Positions 49,256 to 58,340 of a DNA stretch of 64,000 bases are shown one piece after another (positions within the stretch are counted from its first letter, which is position 1; the number at the start of each line of letters is the position of its first letter). The stretch comes from SFWF01 sp964599835. Its GTDB lineage: Bacteria > Bacillota > Clostridia > Oscillospirales > Acutalibacteraceae. The notes beneath the pieces are model-generated. The model saw nothing but the letters and a program-made list of their open reading frames with translations. It did not search any database and was not told the origin of the DNA. Both the position numbers and the translations under genes were made by a program. The stretch spans positions 1 through 64,000 of the forward strand of contig CAZRHF010000001.1 in the NCBI GenBank assembly GCA_964599835.1, in the 5' to 3' direction.

Positions 49256-50626
49256 TTATACGATTATTCCGTAGTCTGCGTAGTCGAATATGCGTGCATT
49301 TTTGTCAGCGTTTATGGCGATAACGGTACCTGCGCGTTCCATTCCTACAATATGGTGAACGGCTCCGCTGACACCGATGGCAATATAAACGGGAGGCGCT
49401 ACTGTTTTACCGGTGAGACCTACCTGAGATGCATAAGGCATAAAGCCGTTATCCACAAGCTTACGTGTCGAAACTAATTCGGCGTCAAGTTTTTCTGCAA
49501 AAGCAGTAACCTTATCAATTTCATTTCTGACACCGTATCCTGCCGCTACAACAATATCCTTTAGTCCGCTTTGAAGAGTGCGGACGGTGGCCATAGCGGG
49601 ACGCGTTGTGCTTTTTATTGCGGCAATAACGCTTCCCGATAAAGCAGGGCGTATCATTATAAGCTCGTTGTTGTTAACCTCAAGAGCCGTACAATCGGCA
49701 CAAAGGCCAAGCGAAAGGCGGGCGGCCACACGGGCAGACATTCTTTTTGAAAGACTGTCGCTCTCCCAAAGCACCGCGTCGGGAGCACCTTCAGAAATAA
49801 TCTTCGAAAGTAAAGCATCGTCGTCGGAGGGCTCGATAACAGTTATCTTATCAGCAACACCTTCGGCAAATGAGCGCGGAGATTCACCGATTATATAAAC
49901 TTCTTTAAGTTTTTCAGACGATTCATTTCTGAGCGAAGAAACAGTATTCTTAGATTTTGAAATTCCTTCTATTATGACAGCGTCAAGCTCGCAAAGTGAA
50001 ATGAATTTACATTTTCTTCTGCCTGATTTATTTTCACTGCTTCGAAGAACTCTTGTGGGAGAACCGACAAGCCCGCATCTGGATATGTCGGCACCTATAT
50101 CATCGGCAGAAAGAATCTCAACCTCGCCCAGTTTTGAGCGCAGTCCGGGAAGCCTTAAAGAATTGATTCGCTCGACCGTTATAAGTGCGGGAAGGCTTTT
50201 CATAACCGTTCCTTCGTCTCTTGTTATACATCTGATGCCGTCAGCGTACGATTCTATACTCATTACGTTGGTTATAAGATCCATAGCACTAAACACCGAA
50301 AGCATCGGACCAACCTGACCTGTATCGCCTACCAAAGTCTGTCTTCCGCATATAACAAGGTCTGGTGAAAGCTTTTCAATCGCTAATGACAAAGCATAAG
50401 CCGTTGCAAGCGTATCGGCACCTGCAAAAGCTTTATCACTCAGAAGTACGGCTTTTTTTGCGCCAAGCCGCGTAAGCCTTAGCAGGAGCTCCTTAGCAGA
50501 CAGCGGCCCCATAGAAAGAAGGGTTATATCTGAAGCATCAAGCCTAAGCGCCGCCTCATAAGCACAGGCATCGAAGGGATTTATCTCTCCGTCAAGACCC
50601 TGCCTGATACAAACAACTATCTTCAT
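49256..50626 (-). CDS. Fused electron-transfer flavoprotein, beta-alpha (EtfB-EtfA)
   Basis: A 456-residue protein joining both ETF subunits. Residues 1 to about 215 are EtfB-like: MKIVVCIRQ, INPFDACAYEAALRL, LLSDKAFAGADTLATAYAL, GRQTLVGDTGQVGP, then DIGADISRCGLVGSPT. The usual loop between the first strand and INPFD is missing. After a short linker the EtfA part has a reduced N-domain and a full FAD domain (SGSVIAAI, AGYGVRNEID, DNGFMPYASQVGLTGKTVAP, YIAIGVSGAVHHIVGM, VIAINADKNARIFDYADYGI), ending about 10 residues early. The start at 50624-50626 has AAGGAG upstream. It probably accepts electrons from the FAD oxidoreductase of the same operon. Confidence 0.85.
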   Translation of the reverse strand: MKIVVCIRQGLDGEINPFDACAYEAALRLDASDITLLSMGPLSAKELLLRLTRLGAKKAVLLSDKAFAGADTLATAYALSLAIEKLSPDLVICGRQTLVGDTGQVGPMLSVFSAMDLITNVMSIESYADGIRCITRDEGTVMKSLPALITVERINSLRLPGLRSKLGEVEILSADDIGADISRCGLVGSPTRVLRSSENKSGRRKCKFISLCELDAVIIEGISKSKNTVSSLRNESSEKLKEVYIIGESPRSFAEGVADKITVIEPSDDDALLSKIISEGAPDAVLWESDSLSKRMSARVAARLSLGLCADCTALEVNNNELIMIRPALSGSVIAAIKSTTRPAMATVRTLQSGLKDIVVAAGYGVRNEIDKVTAFAEKLDAELVSTRKLVDNGFMPYASQVGLTGKTVAPPVYIAIGVSGAVHHIVGMERAGTVIAINADKNARIFDYADYGIIV

Positions 50627-50627
50627 A

Positions 50628-52097
50628 TCAGCGCTCCTTGTAGATAGGCGCAAGGGCATCGTGAATTTTTTTATATTCCTCAAAAACAGCGCTGTATTTT
50701 GCAGTATTCTCGGAATTGGGATAAACGGTATCCTTGACCTTAACGCAAAGCTCTGCGGCAGTTTTCGCATCCTTAAACACGCCTACGGCAATACCTGCAA
50801 GCATGGCCGAGCCGAAAGACGAATCGGAGCTTTCGGTAATTCTCAGAGGAATACCTAAAACATCGGCAGTAATACCGCTCCAGAGTTTACCTTTAGCGCC
50901 GCCGCCGATTAGTGTTGCGGTTTTGTCGTAGGAAACACCGAGACCGTCTAAATATCGTTTGCTGTCGAGGAGTGAAAGAGACACGCCTTCCAGTACGGCA
51001 CGGGTAAAATGCGCCTTGGTATGGGTGGCGCGAATACCGACAAAGCTTCCGCACAGCATCGGGTCTGCATACGGTGTAAGCTCGCCGTTCAGATAAGGAT
51101 GGAACATAAGCCCGTCAGAGCCTACATCAATATCCATTGCCTTTGCGTCAAGATCTTTATACTCTCCTCCGAAGGTATCACGATACCAGCGGTAAGAAGA
51201 TGCCGCCGCTTTGGTAGCGGTTCCGGGATACCAAAGGCCAGGAGCTACGTGGGAATAGTTGACGAGATGTCTGTCAGGATAAGGTTTGTCGGTTATAACA
51301 CAAATTCTGCCTGCGGTAGCAAGCTTTACGGTAACGTTGCCCTTTTCTACCGCTCCCGAGGCAAACACCTCCATAACGGTATCGGTAGTGCCGCAAATTA
51401 CTGGAGTATCCTCTGCAAGTCCGGTTTCGGTGGCGGCTTTTTCGGTAATGCTTCCGATAATATCGGTGGGAGCTTTAATGGGTGGCAGTACGGAAGAATC
51501 TATTCCCGCAAGCCCGCAAAGCTTATCGTCCCATCTCATATCGTTACAGTTAAAGAGCATACTGCCCTGCGCTTCAATATAGTCGGTGCAAAAAACGCCT
51601 GTTAGATAATGTCTTATATAATCTTTTTCAAAGAAAATATATCTTATCTTTGAAAAGATTTCAGGTTCGTTTTCTTTTAGCCATACAAGCTGAGGCAGGG
51701 TCCATATCGTGTCGGGCTTATGATAAGTTTTTTCGAAAATTTCGTCTCCGAATTTTTCTCTTAAAAGATCAGCCTGTTTGCGGCTTCTTGTATCGGTCCA
51801 GTGGATAGCGTTTCTAAGCGGTTTAAACTGCGCGTCGCACACAAGGGAGGTATGAGTAGCAGAATCGACCGCAACGGCGGCGATTTCCTTTGGTGAAATT
51901 TTGCTGTTTTCAAGTATTGCTTTGCAGTTTTTGATTAAGGCAGATATCCAGTCGGCAGAATCCTGCTCGCATGCACCTTTTTCCACGTAAAGAGTTGGAT
52001 ATTCTACTGTGTTTTCGGCAATTATATTACCTTCTTCGGAAAGTAACGTTGCCTTTGAGGCGCCGCCGCCAAAATCAATTCCAAGCAGATATTTCAT
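50628..52097 (-). CDS. FGGY family carbohydrate kinase (xylulokinase-like)
   Basis: A 489-residue sugar kinase with an actin-like ATPase fold. Seen: phosphate-1 GIDFGGGASKATLL, the region HWTDTRSRKQADLL, IEAQGSMLFN, CGTTDTVMEVFASGAV, and GGGAKGKLWSGITADVLGIP for adenosine binding. FGGY enzymes phosphorylate ketoses such as xylulose, ribulose or fuculose; the substrate cannot be told here, although it is most like xylulokinases. The stop lies one base before the ETF fusion gene. In this operon it offers a second phosphorylation step besides the PfkB kinase. Confidence 0.9.
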   Translation of the reverse strand: MKYLLGIDFGGGASKATLLSEEGNIIAENTVEYPTLYVEKGACEQDSADWISALIKNCKAILENSKISPKEIAAVAVDSATHTSLVCDAQFKPLRNAIHWTDTRSRKQADLLREKFGDEIFEKTYHKPDTIWTLPQLVWLKENEPEIFSKIRYIFFEKDYIRHYLTGVFCTDYIEAQGSMLFNCNDMRWDDKLCGLAGIDSSVLPPIKAPTDIIGSITEKAATETGLAEDTPVICGTTDTVMEVFASGAVEKGNVTVKLATAGRICVITDKPYPDRHLVNYSHVAPGLWYPGTATKAAASSYRWYRDTFGGEYKDLDAKAMDIDVGSDGLMFHPYLNGELTPYADPMLCGSFVGIRATHTKAHFTRAVLEGVSLSLLDSKRYLDGLGVSYDKTATLIGGGAKGKLWSGITADVLGIPLRITESSDSSFGSAMLAGIAVGVFKDAKTAAELCVKVKDTVYPNSENTAKYSAVFEEYKKIHDALAPIYKER

Positions 52098-52122
52098 AAC
52101 TTACTCCATTTAAATATTTAAA

Positions 52123-53151
52123 CTATAAGGGAATACACATCACAAGACTTAAGGTTCCGCAGAAATTAAGTTCTCCGCTGTCGGCACCTATAAAGAAACT
52201 GCTTCCTTTTGAAAGGGAGACGGTTTCATTGTCACAGCTAAGCGTTCCTTCGCCGTCAATAACAACACATACGGCATAGGAATCGCCAAGATCGGTAATA
52301 TAATTTTCCGAAACATTCAGTCTTTTCATCGAAAACTTATCGGTAAGATCGCTTCCGACTACGATATTTAAGGTATTGTCTTCCGATTTTGCAACTCTTA
52401 AATACTTACTCTTGGTTTCCTCTGCCGAGAAGCATTCATAAGTAAAACAGTCAAACATTTTCTCAAAACCAAGACCGCCGTGAAGCTTTTGCTCGGCTAA
52501 AATAACGCCCGAAGGAGTTTTCCTTTCCGGGATGACCATAAGATCGCTGGGCTCCTGAAGCTCGATCATAAAACAGCCTGCGCCGATGGCATGCGGCACT
52601 CCCCCATCAACAAACCAGAGATCTCCCGCTCTTACGGGAAATTTATGGAGGCAGGAAAGCATACCGTTTATATCCTGAGCATCAAAAAGCTTCTTCCAAT
52701 GCTCTTTGGTGATGCCCTCCTTAAATCCGAGATAAACGCAGGCATCTTTCTCTGTATCAAGAATATACCAGCACTCGGTTTTGCCGAAGGGAGAATCAAA
52801 ATGTTCTTTTGCAAATTCAATAGTAGGGTGGCACTGAATAACAAGCCGTTCTGCCGAATCGAGAAGTTTCACAAGAATTGACTGCTTGCCGCCGTGTTTT
52901 TCTGAGAGTCGTTTACCAAGAAGCTTTTCGGGAGCTTTTTCCAAAAGCTCTTTAAAATAGCTTCCATTCTCTAAAACGCTGAGACCCTCGTTTGGGACAG
53001 GCTTGTCGGGGTTAAAAGCAACGGCGGTAGACGCAAGCCATTCTTCAGGATATCTTCCGTCGGTTGGGTTTTCCTTTCCCATAAAACGGTCGATCCTTTT
53101 ACCTCCGTAATAAGCCCGTCTGACGCGGTTTTCTTTAAACTTTAGAACCAT
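52123..53151 (-). CDS. manA: Type I phosphomannose isomerase-like protein
   Basis: A 342-residue cupin isomerase, normally interconverting mannose-6-phosphate and fructose-6-phosphate with zinc. Zinc ligands appear in QCHPTIEFAKEHF (Gln, His), ECWYIL (Glu) and VPHAIGAGCFMIELQ (His). The N-terminus RRAYYGGKRIDRFMGK departs from housekeeping ManA, so a different sugar phosphate is possible, as its setting in a specialised operon suggests. It follows the DUF4867-like gene by 14 bases. Confidence 0.85.
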   Translation of the reverse strand: MVLKFKENRVRRAYYGGKRIDRFMGKENPTDGRYPEEWLASTAVAFNPDKPVPNEGLSVLENGSYFKELLEKAPEKLLGKRLSEKHGGKQSILVKLLDSAERLVIQCHPTIEFAKEHFDSPFGKTECWYILDTEKDACVYLGFKEGITKEHWKKLFDAQDINGMLSCLHKFPVRAGDLWFVDGGVPHAIGAGCFMIELQEPSDLMVIPERKTPSGVILAEQKLHGGLGFEKMFDCFTYECFSAEETKSKYLRVAKSEDNTLNIVVGSDLTDKFSMKRLNVSENYITDLGDSYAVCVVIDGEGTLSCDNETVSLSKGSSFFIGADSGELNFCGTLSLVMCIPL

Positions 53152-53165
53152 AAAAACCTCCGGGG

Positions 53166-53816
53166 TCAGTATTTAATCTCGATGTTGTCGCCATATACTC
53201 CGGGAACGACTCCTCTATCAATGAGAGGTGTGTTATCAATATGGGCAATTATCCACTTGTTTTTCCTAAAAAGCAGTTTATCTTCGTGAATATTATCAAG
53301 CGGTATGTTTGTACCCTTTGGAAGAGCAACCACACAACCAAATCCTTTACTTGATACCTCAATAGGACAAAAATGCAGGCTGGTTGCATAGACCTCTATA
53401 GCCTCTCCCTTTTTAACGTAAAAGGCTTTGGCTGATGCGGAACTGATCTTACCGTCAATAATTTCATAGGTATGGGCAAGAATTAAAAGCAAATCGGTTA
53501 CGGCAATATTAATTTCGCTTGAGGTATGCCATTCGAAGGCATTAAGCTTATTTGAATGACCGTAACAATAACCCGTCTGGGTCTCCATCTCGCCAAAATA
53601 ATCTTCTTTGAAGCGTTTGGAAATTTCAAGCTTTTCAAAAGAATCTACAGATGCCTCATAAAGGCTGCCGTTTTCGGGGAGAATTTTCTCTTCGGCAACC
53701 TTTACGATTTCATTTGTATTAATACTAAGCTTTCGGCCGTAGGAGGCAAACTCCGGACTATCGACCGAATAAATTTCTATTTGCGGATTAATCTCACGCA
53801 GTTTTTCTATATTCAT
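53166..53816 (-). CDS. DUF4867-like cupin protein
   Basis: A 216-residue protein that resembles DUF4867, a cupin-like family with no established activity. Features: MNIEKLREINPQIEIYSV, GYCYGHSNKLNAFEWHTSSEINIAVTDLLLILAH (His/Glu residues in a metal-binding-like array), and CVVALPKGTNIPL. It is probably a sugar isomerase or ulosonate-type enzyme by its fold and company (inference). It lies three bases after the aldose epimerase gene and 14 bases before the manA-like gene. The family name is from memory of pattern, not a search. Confidence 0.68.
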   Translation of the reverse strand: MNIEKLREINPQIEIYSVDSPEFASYGRKLSINTNEIVKVAEEKILPENGSLYEASVDSFEKLEISKRFKEDYFGEMETQTGYCYGHSNKLNAFEWHTSSEINIAVTDLLLILAHTYEIIDGKISSASAKAFYVKKGEAIEVYATSLHFCPIEVSSKGFGCVVALPKGTNIPLDNIHEDKLLFRKNKWIIAHIDNTPLIDRGVVPGVYGDNIEIKY

Positions 53817-53819
53817 AGC

Positions 53820-54668
53820 TTAAATCACGGTAATTGTGTGAGAAAAGACAAAGGTATCGGCAGGTTTAAGAGCGGTGATACCTTCCTTTTCGGTTATATC
53901 ATAACTGCTGCCGGGAACATCGGGAATACCGTTCCAGGGCTCTAGGCACATATAACCTGCTCCGTGCTTATGCCAGAGAAGGAAATAGGGTGCGCCTTGG
54001 AAATCGACCCTTATGGCTCTGCCGGTCTTGCGGTTTCTGAGGGTTGCGGCGCTGAAATCAATATCCTTAAAGGGCAGTGCATCCAGAATAAAGTACTTGT
54101 CGTAGAGAGGAAGCACCTTAGAATCCTTAATAATGGGATATGAGGTTTTCGCAAGGATATTTCCATACAGATTATGGGCGTTTAAGGTCTGCTCGCTGTC
54201 GAAAATAACGTCATAATCCTCAATTCCTTCGGGGGTCGCATACGCCTCGTGTGCACCGACGTTGAAATACATGGTATCGACCGACTTATTATCAACCTTA
54301 TAATCAATCTTTACGGCCTTTCCGCTTAGAGTATATATTACTCTGAACTCAAAGTCAAAGGGATATGATACCTTGGTTTCATCGGAAGATTTAAGAAGGA
54401 AGGTTACAGAATCATCGGTTACTTTCTCCACTTCAAACAAAGAAAATTTAGCAAATCCGTGTTTTGTAAGGGTGTATTCCTTGCCGTTTAAGGTATATTT
54501 ATCGTCCTTGAGACCACCGCATATAGGAAACATTATGGGGGCGGTACCCGACCATATTTCAGGCTTGCCCTCCCACATATATTCGGTATTATCGCAAACG
54601 ATGCTTCTGAGCTCTGCACCAAGCTCGTTTATCTTTACGGTCAGTTCGGAATTCTTAATGGTTACCAT
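53820..54668 (-). CDS. Aldose 1-epimerase family protein (LacX-like)
   Basis: A 282-residue galactose mutarotase-fold protein. Such enzymes interconvert alpha and beta anomers of sugars or sugar phosphates in the cytoplasm. Seen: LTVKINELGAELRSI, WSGTAPIMFPICGGL, HGFAKFS, the conserved HEAY region NVGAHEAYATPEG (catalytic His candidate) and CLEPWNGIPDVPG (Glu candidate). The ATG at 54666-54668 has GGAGGA 8 bases upstream; the frame is open 10 codons further but overlaps iolB. Confidence 0.88.
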   Translation of the reverse strand: MVTIKNSELTVKINELGAELRSIVCDNTEYMWEGKPEIWSGTAPIMFPICGGLKDDKYTLNGKEYTLTKHGFAKFSLFEVEKVTDDSVTFLLKSSDETKVSYPFDFEFRVIYTLSGKAVKIDYKVDNKSVDTMYFNVGAHEAYATPEGIEDYDVIFDSEQTLNAHNLYGNILAKTSYPIIKDSKVLPLYDKYFILDALPFKDIDFSAATLRNRKTGRAIRVDFQGAPYFLLWHKHGAGYMCLEPWNGIPDVPGSSYDITEKEGITALKPADTFVFSHTITVI

Positions 54669-54685
54669 AGCTATTCCTCCGTGAA

Positions 54686-55474
54686 TTACTCTACCCAAGC
54701 GTGCTCGGGGTCGTTACTGCGGTTAAAGCCCTGATAATCTCCTGCCATAAGCCAGAGGAAATAGGTCTTATAACCGGGGGTAGAAACGGTAGAGTGATAA
54801 CCGTAAGGGAATTCTACAAGCTCGTCATTTTTAACTCTGTAGGCCTCATCAAGCTCACCGTCAGCGGTGTAAAGGCACTGTACTGCAAAGCCCTGTTTAG
54901 GGTCAAAGAGGAAATAATATATTTCTTCTGCGATACACTCGGTAGGCATATTATCCTCGTCGTGCTTATGGGGAGGAAATCCCGCCCAGTTGCCTTCGGT
55001 GCAGTAGGCTTCGCCGATAGTAAGTATCTTAGCATTGGAGTTTCCGTCGATGATAAAGCTGGTCTCACGTTCAAAAGGCTGTCTTCCGAGGAGCTTTAAA
55101 ACAACGTGATCTTCCCTTAGTACCTGAGGTTCGGTCTTTTCTGAAACAGGGGTTGCACAAACAGCAATTTTGATATGATCGAGAGCTTCAATATTAAGCT
55201 TCTGCTCACGGGGCATATAGAAGCTTTCAGCCTTACGGTTCTCGAAAACGTTCATTCGGTTACCGATGTCTTCCCATTTTTCACCGTTAACATTAACGTT
55301 ACAGTGACCTTCGAGCATTATAAAAGCTGTCTCCTTATTCTCGGTATAAAAGTCGAGATTCTGTCCTGCTTCAAGCTCGATTATTCCGAATTCGAGCTTT
55401 TTAAGACTGCACTCCCCTATTTTGCAGATAGGAGTATATCCGTTTGTAGGCTTATATGCTTTTTTAAAGTTCAT
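54686..55474 (-). CDS. iolB: 5-deoxy-glucuronate isomerase (IolB)
   Basis: A 262-residue cupin isomerase of myo-inositol catabolism, converting 5-deoxy-D-glucuronate to 2-deoxy-5-keto-D-gluconate. The metal site is clear in PPHKHDEDNMPTECIAEEIYYF (two His, Glu) and the later His of GYHSTVSTPGYKTYFLWLMAG. These match IolB closely. It overlaps the PfkB gene by 11 bases and sits with a class II aldolase, recreating the lower inositol pathway (IolB-IolC-IolJ order of reactions), but iolA, iolD, iolE and iolG are absent from this operon. Confidence 0.9.
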   Translation of the reverse strand: MNFKKAYKPTNGYTPICKIGECSLKKLEFGIIELEAGQNLDFYTENKETAFIMLEGHCNVNVNGEKWEDIGNRMNVFENRKAESFYMPREQKLNIEALDHIKIAVCATPVSEKTEPQVLREDHVVLKLLGRQPFERETSFIIDGNSNAKILTIGEAYCTEGNWAGFPPHKHDEDNMPTECIAEEIYYFLFDPKQGFAVQCLYTADGELDEAYRVKNDELVEFPYGYHSTVSTPGYKTYFLWLMAGDYQGFNRSNDPEHAWVE

Positions 55475-56375
55475 ATCCGTTCTCCTTTAAATATTCTTTA
55501 ACTCTGTCAAAAGAGGGCACGCTTTCTCTGGCGCCTATTCCCATGCATTTGATGGCAGAAACCGCACTTGCAAAATGACAGCATTTATAAAGGTCAAAAC
55601 CTTTAATGATTCCTGCGGCAAAGGCTCCGTGGAATACGTCTCCCGAGCCGTTGGAGTCAACTACATCGGCAGGATAGATAGGATAGCTCACAGTATTCCT
55701 CCCGTCATAAAAGATTCCGCCTTTTTTACCCTGCGTAATGACCACTACTTCGGGAGAATAGGTTTCAAAAAGCTTTTTTGCTGCTTCTTCTGCGGTTTTA
55801 GCTCCGGTATGCTTTAAGGCAAATTCCTCGGAAGGAATCATAATATCGGTTTCGGTAAGCAGACGTTCAACGCCATCGTAAAGTCCTCCGCAGTCGTAAA
55901 GCACCTTAATGCCGTTTTTACGGGCGAGCTTTGCGGCCTCTACTGCGGCATCCATCTCATTTCCGTCAACCATAAGAAGCTCGGCAGAAAGGATAGCCTG
56001 CTTTTGCTTTTCGCTAAGCTTCAAGGGCGGAAGGTCTCCCTTATCAAAAACACAGGTGCGGCTTGCGGTATCTCCGCTGAGCCAGATGACCGAAGTGAAA
56101 GAACGGTAGCCGTCCATCACTTCGATATTGTCGGTATTTACACCGTATTTTGCAAAGTCATTTTTGAGGATCTGTCCTGCGCTGTCGGAAGAAAGAACTC
56201 CGACGTAGCCTACGTCTTCGCCTAGCTTAGAGGCGGCTACAAGTCCTGTGGCAACGGGGCCTCCGCCCGCCTGCTTGCTGGAGAGCGCACGCATTTTTGT
56301 GTCCTCGTCGGGATAACGCGGAACGCTGATAAGGGTGTCCATAACACAGGCACCAATACCTATAATTTTACACAT
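55464..56375 (-). CDS. PfkB family carbohydrate kinase
   Basis: A 303-residue ribokinase-like enzyme. The N-terminal IGIGACVMDTLISVPRYP and AGGGPVATGLVAASKLG motifs bind the sugar. The C-terminal NGSGDVFHGAFAAG contains the catalytic Asp and the anion hole; the usual form is TGAGDAF, so N and S are substitutions. It sits between iolB and a class II aldolase, matching the place of IolC (5-dehydro-2-deoxygluconokinase), but could phosphorylate another ketose. It lies one base after the aldolase gene, showing tight coupling. Confidence 0.88.
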   Translation of the reverse strand: MCKIIGIGACVMDTLISVPRYPDEDTKMRALSSKQAGGGPVATGLVAASKLGEDVGYVGVLSSDSAGQILKNDFAKYGVNTDNIEVMDGYRSFTSVIWLSGDTASRTCVFDKGDLPPLKLSEKQKQAILSAELLMVDGNEMDAAVEAAKLARKNGIKVLYDCGGLYDGVERLLTETDIMIPSEEFALKHTGAKTAEEAAKKLFETYSPEVVVITQGKKGGIFYDGRNTVSYPIYPADVVDSNGSGDVFHGAFAAGIIKGFDLYKCCHFASAVSAIKCMGIGARESVPSFDRVKEYLKENGYEL

Positions 56376-56376
56376 A

Positions 56377-57219
56377 TTATTTTGCCTTTCCGTCGGCTCC
56401 GACCAGTTTTATCTTATCTAAGGCCATCTTTTTAACCGTTTCGATGGGCTTTTTCATAAAGATATCTACTGCAATACTGCGGGCAGGATCTTCAAGGGTT
56501 TCTTTTGTACCATCAGCAAATGCACAGCAAACATCGGTGCCGATATTCATCTTACGAACACCTGCGGCGATAGCGGCCTTAACCTGATCGTCGGGAATGC
56601 CCGAGCCACCGTGAAGCACAAGAGGAATTCCTCCGGTTGCCTCGCGGATAGCTTTAACGCGCTCAATATCCAGCTTCGGGGGCTTTTTATAATGACCGTG
56701 CGCGTTTCCTATGAGGACGGCAAGACAGGTTACACCTGTTTCTTTTACGAATTTTGCGGCCTCTGCAGGGTCGGTAAACTCGTCCATAGCGTCGTCGTTT
56801 ACGCTACCTACGTGACCTATCTCGCCCTCAACGCCCACACCGATAGCATTGCAGGTCTCTACAATGTGCTTTGTGAGCTCAATATTCTTTTCAAGGGGAT
56901 GAACCGAGCCGTCGAGCATTATTCCCGTAGCACCCCAGCGAAGGGCACGGGTGACCTCCCACTCAGAAGGGCCGTGGTCAAGATGGAAACAAACGGGAAC
57001 ACTTGCCTTCTGTGCGGCGGCAACAACTACGGGGCAAAGATAGTATCCGACCTCTTCGTTTAAAAGACGGGGATAGACCTGAATAATAACGGGGGCCTTC
57101 GCTTCCTCGGCGGCGGCAATAACACCCATAACTGTTTCGATATTATATACGTTAAAGGCAGGAATACAGTAGTTTCCTTCCTCTGCCATACCGATGACGG
57201 TTTGTAAATTAACTAACAT
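56377..57219 (-). CDS. Class II fructose-bisphosphate aldolase family protein (IolJ/GatY-like)
   Basis: A 280-residue zinc aldolase. Motifs: IPAFNVYNIETVMG, zinc and catalytic FHLDHGPSEWEVTRAL (Asp/His), EGEIGHVGS (Glu), IGNAHGHYKKPPKLD (His), VLHGGSGIPDDQVKAAIAAG (His and phosphate loop), and NIGTDVC for the second phosphate site. It should cleave a phosphorylated ketose or ulosonate to dihydroxyacetone phosphate plus an aldehyde. Next to PfkB and IolB, the 6-phospho-5-dehydro-2-deoxygluconate aldolase role (IolJ) is the leading guess; tagatose- or fuculose-phosphate cleavage is the alternative. Confidence 0.9.
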   Translation of the reverse strand: MLVNLQTVIGMAEEGNYCIPAFNVYNIETVMGVIAAAEEAKAPVIIQVYPRLLNEEVGYYLCPVVVAAAQKASVPVCFHLDHGPSEWEVTRALRWGATGIMLDGSVHPLEKNIELTKHIVETCNAIGVGVEGEIGHVGSVNDDAMDEFTDPAEAAKFVKETGVTCLAVLIGNAHGHYKKPPKLDIERVKAIREATGGIPLVLHGGSGIPDDQVKAAIAAGVRKMNIGTDVCCAFADGTKETLEDPARSIAVDIFMKKPIETVKKMALDKIKLVGADGKAK

Positions 57220-57231
57220 ATTCCCTACTCC

Positions 57232-58317
57232 TTATCCGAGAATGAGATCTTCGAGAGAGAGTATCTCAACGTCACTCTGCTCTACGGCCTTAAGCGCCAC
57301 ATATTCGCCTACGCAGGCGGTGACGATGGTCTTTGCGCCAACGCTGGTTGCGTTGAAGATCCTTCGTTTGGAAACGAGTTTAATGACCTCCGGCATATAC
57401 TGAGCCATAAGGATATTGCCTGCCCAAACGGTTTCGGCGCGGTTAAGATGAAGCTCACCGATATTTGCGAATGCAGAAACTACGGTTCTGATCTCTTCGG
57501 TTTCTTCAAGGTCGCGGGAAAGCTGATAAGGATCCTGGATAGCAACGGTCTTATCGCTCTTTGTGGCTGTAAGCTTACCGGTATTTAAGGCATCGGCAAG
57601 ATATGCGGTATAGGTTACTACCTTTGCGGATGTCTCGATTCCGTATTCTTTATAAAGCTGTTTGATAGTTTTGGCATCATTAGGATCGTAAACGATCACA
57701 GTCTTATACTGTGAGAAAACCTCTGCGGCAGACTGCATCATTTCTTTGGTCTCGTTCGCAGCTCCGATAAGGAAATCGAGCTGAGCACCGCTGGCGGGCT
57801 CGTCAGCTAAGAGGGTGAAGTCTATACCGGTGTTTTCTATAACTTTTATCGCCTTAACTGCCTGCTCGCAGGCCATAAAGCGTGCATCAACTCCAAGATA
57901 TAAAAGAGTATCGGTCTTGGCGGTATGTGTTTCTATAGAAGCCTTTAAGGTATCGCAGAGCTCTGTTTTGCCGTAAGCATTTCCGTTTTCAAGACAGTTA
58001 TCAAGTAAAACGTTTATGTAGGAAGGAAGCTTATCTTCGAGGGCGGCCTGCAGACGGGTCTCCTTGGTGAACATTACGGGATCCCAACCTGTTACACAGT
58101 CGTGAACGCAGGCGCCGCAGGTGCAACATTCATAAATGTTGTCCATAATTTCCGAAAGGTCAATAGCCTCACGGTTAACAAGTGAAATTCCGAGAGCGCG
58201 GGCGCGGGCGGTATTTCTTTCCTGACCTGTAGCGTTTCCGACAGGGCAAATATGGTGACACATCCAGCAGAAACGACAAGCGTCAACGTGCTGTTTGCAT
58301 TTTTCTGACATAATCAT
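57232..58317 (-). CDS. Two-cluster Fe-S protein (GlpC/HdrD/GlcF-like)
   Basis: A 361-residue protein. The N-terminal domain has two 4Fe-4S cysteine groups: CRFCWMCHHICPVG (about residues 14-27) and CCTCGACVHDC (about residues 64-74). The following 280 residues resemble a degenerate CCG/heterodisulfide-reductase-type domain (LYLGVDARFMACEQ, QDPYQLSRDLEET, TACVGEYVAL). Such subunits pass electrons from a flavin dehydrogenase to a carrier. It follows the FAD oxidoreductase by 23 bases, and with the ETF fusion in the same operon it completes a likely electron chain. Confidence 0.85.
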   Translation of the reverse strand: MIMSEKCKQHVDACRFCWMCHHICPVGNATGQERNTARARALGISLVNREAIDLSEIMDNIYECCTCGACVHDCVTGWDPVMFTKETRLQAALEDKLPSYINVLLDNCLENGNAYGKTELCDTLKASIETHTAKTDTLLYLGVDARFMACEQAVKAIKVIENTGIDFTLLADEPASGAQLDFLIGAANETKEMMQSAAEVFSQYKTVIVYDPNDAKTIKQLYKEYGIETSAKVVTYTAYLADALNTGKLTATKSDKTVAIQDPYQLSRDLEETEEIRTVVSAFANIGELHLNRAETVWAGNILMAQYMPEVIKLVSKRRIFNATSVGAKTIVTACVGEYVALKAVEQSDVEILSLEDLILG

Positions 58318-58340
58318 AGTAATTTTACCTCCTCTTAGAA

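Noticed and set aside
50627..50770. 48-residue extension of the ETF fusion protein
   Set aside because: It overlaps the end of the FGGY kinase gene and has no EtfB features; AAGGAG marks the start at 50626.
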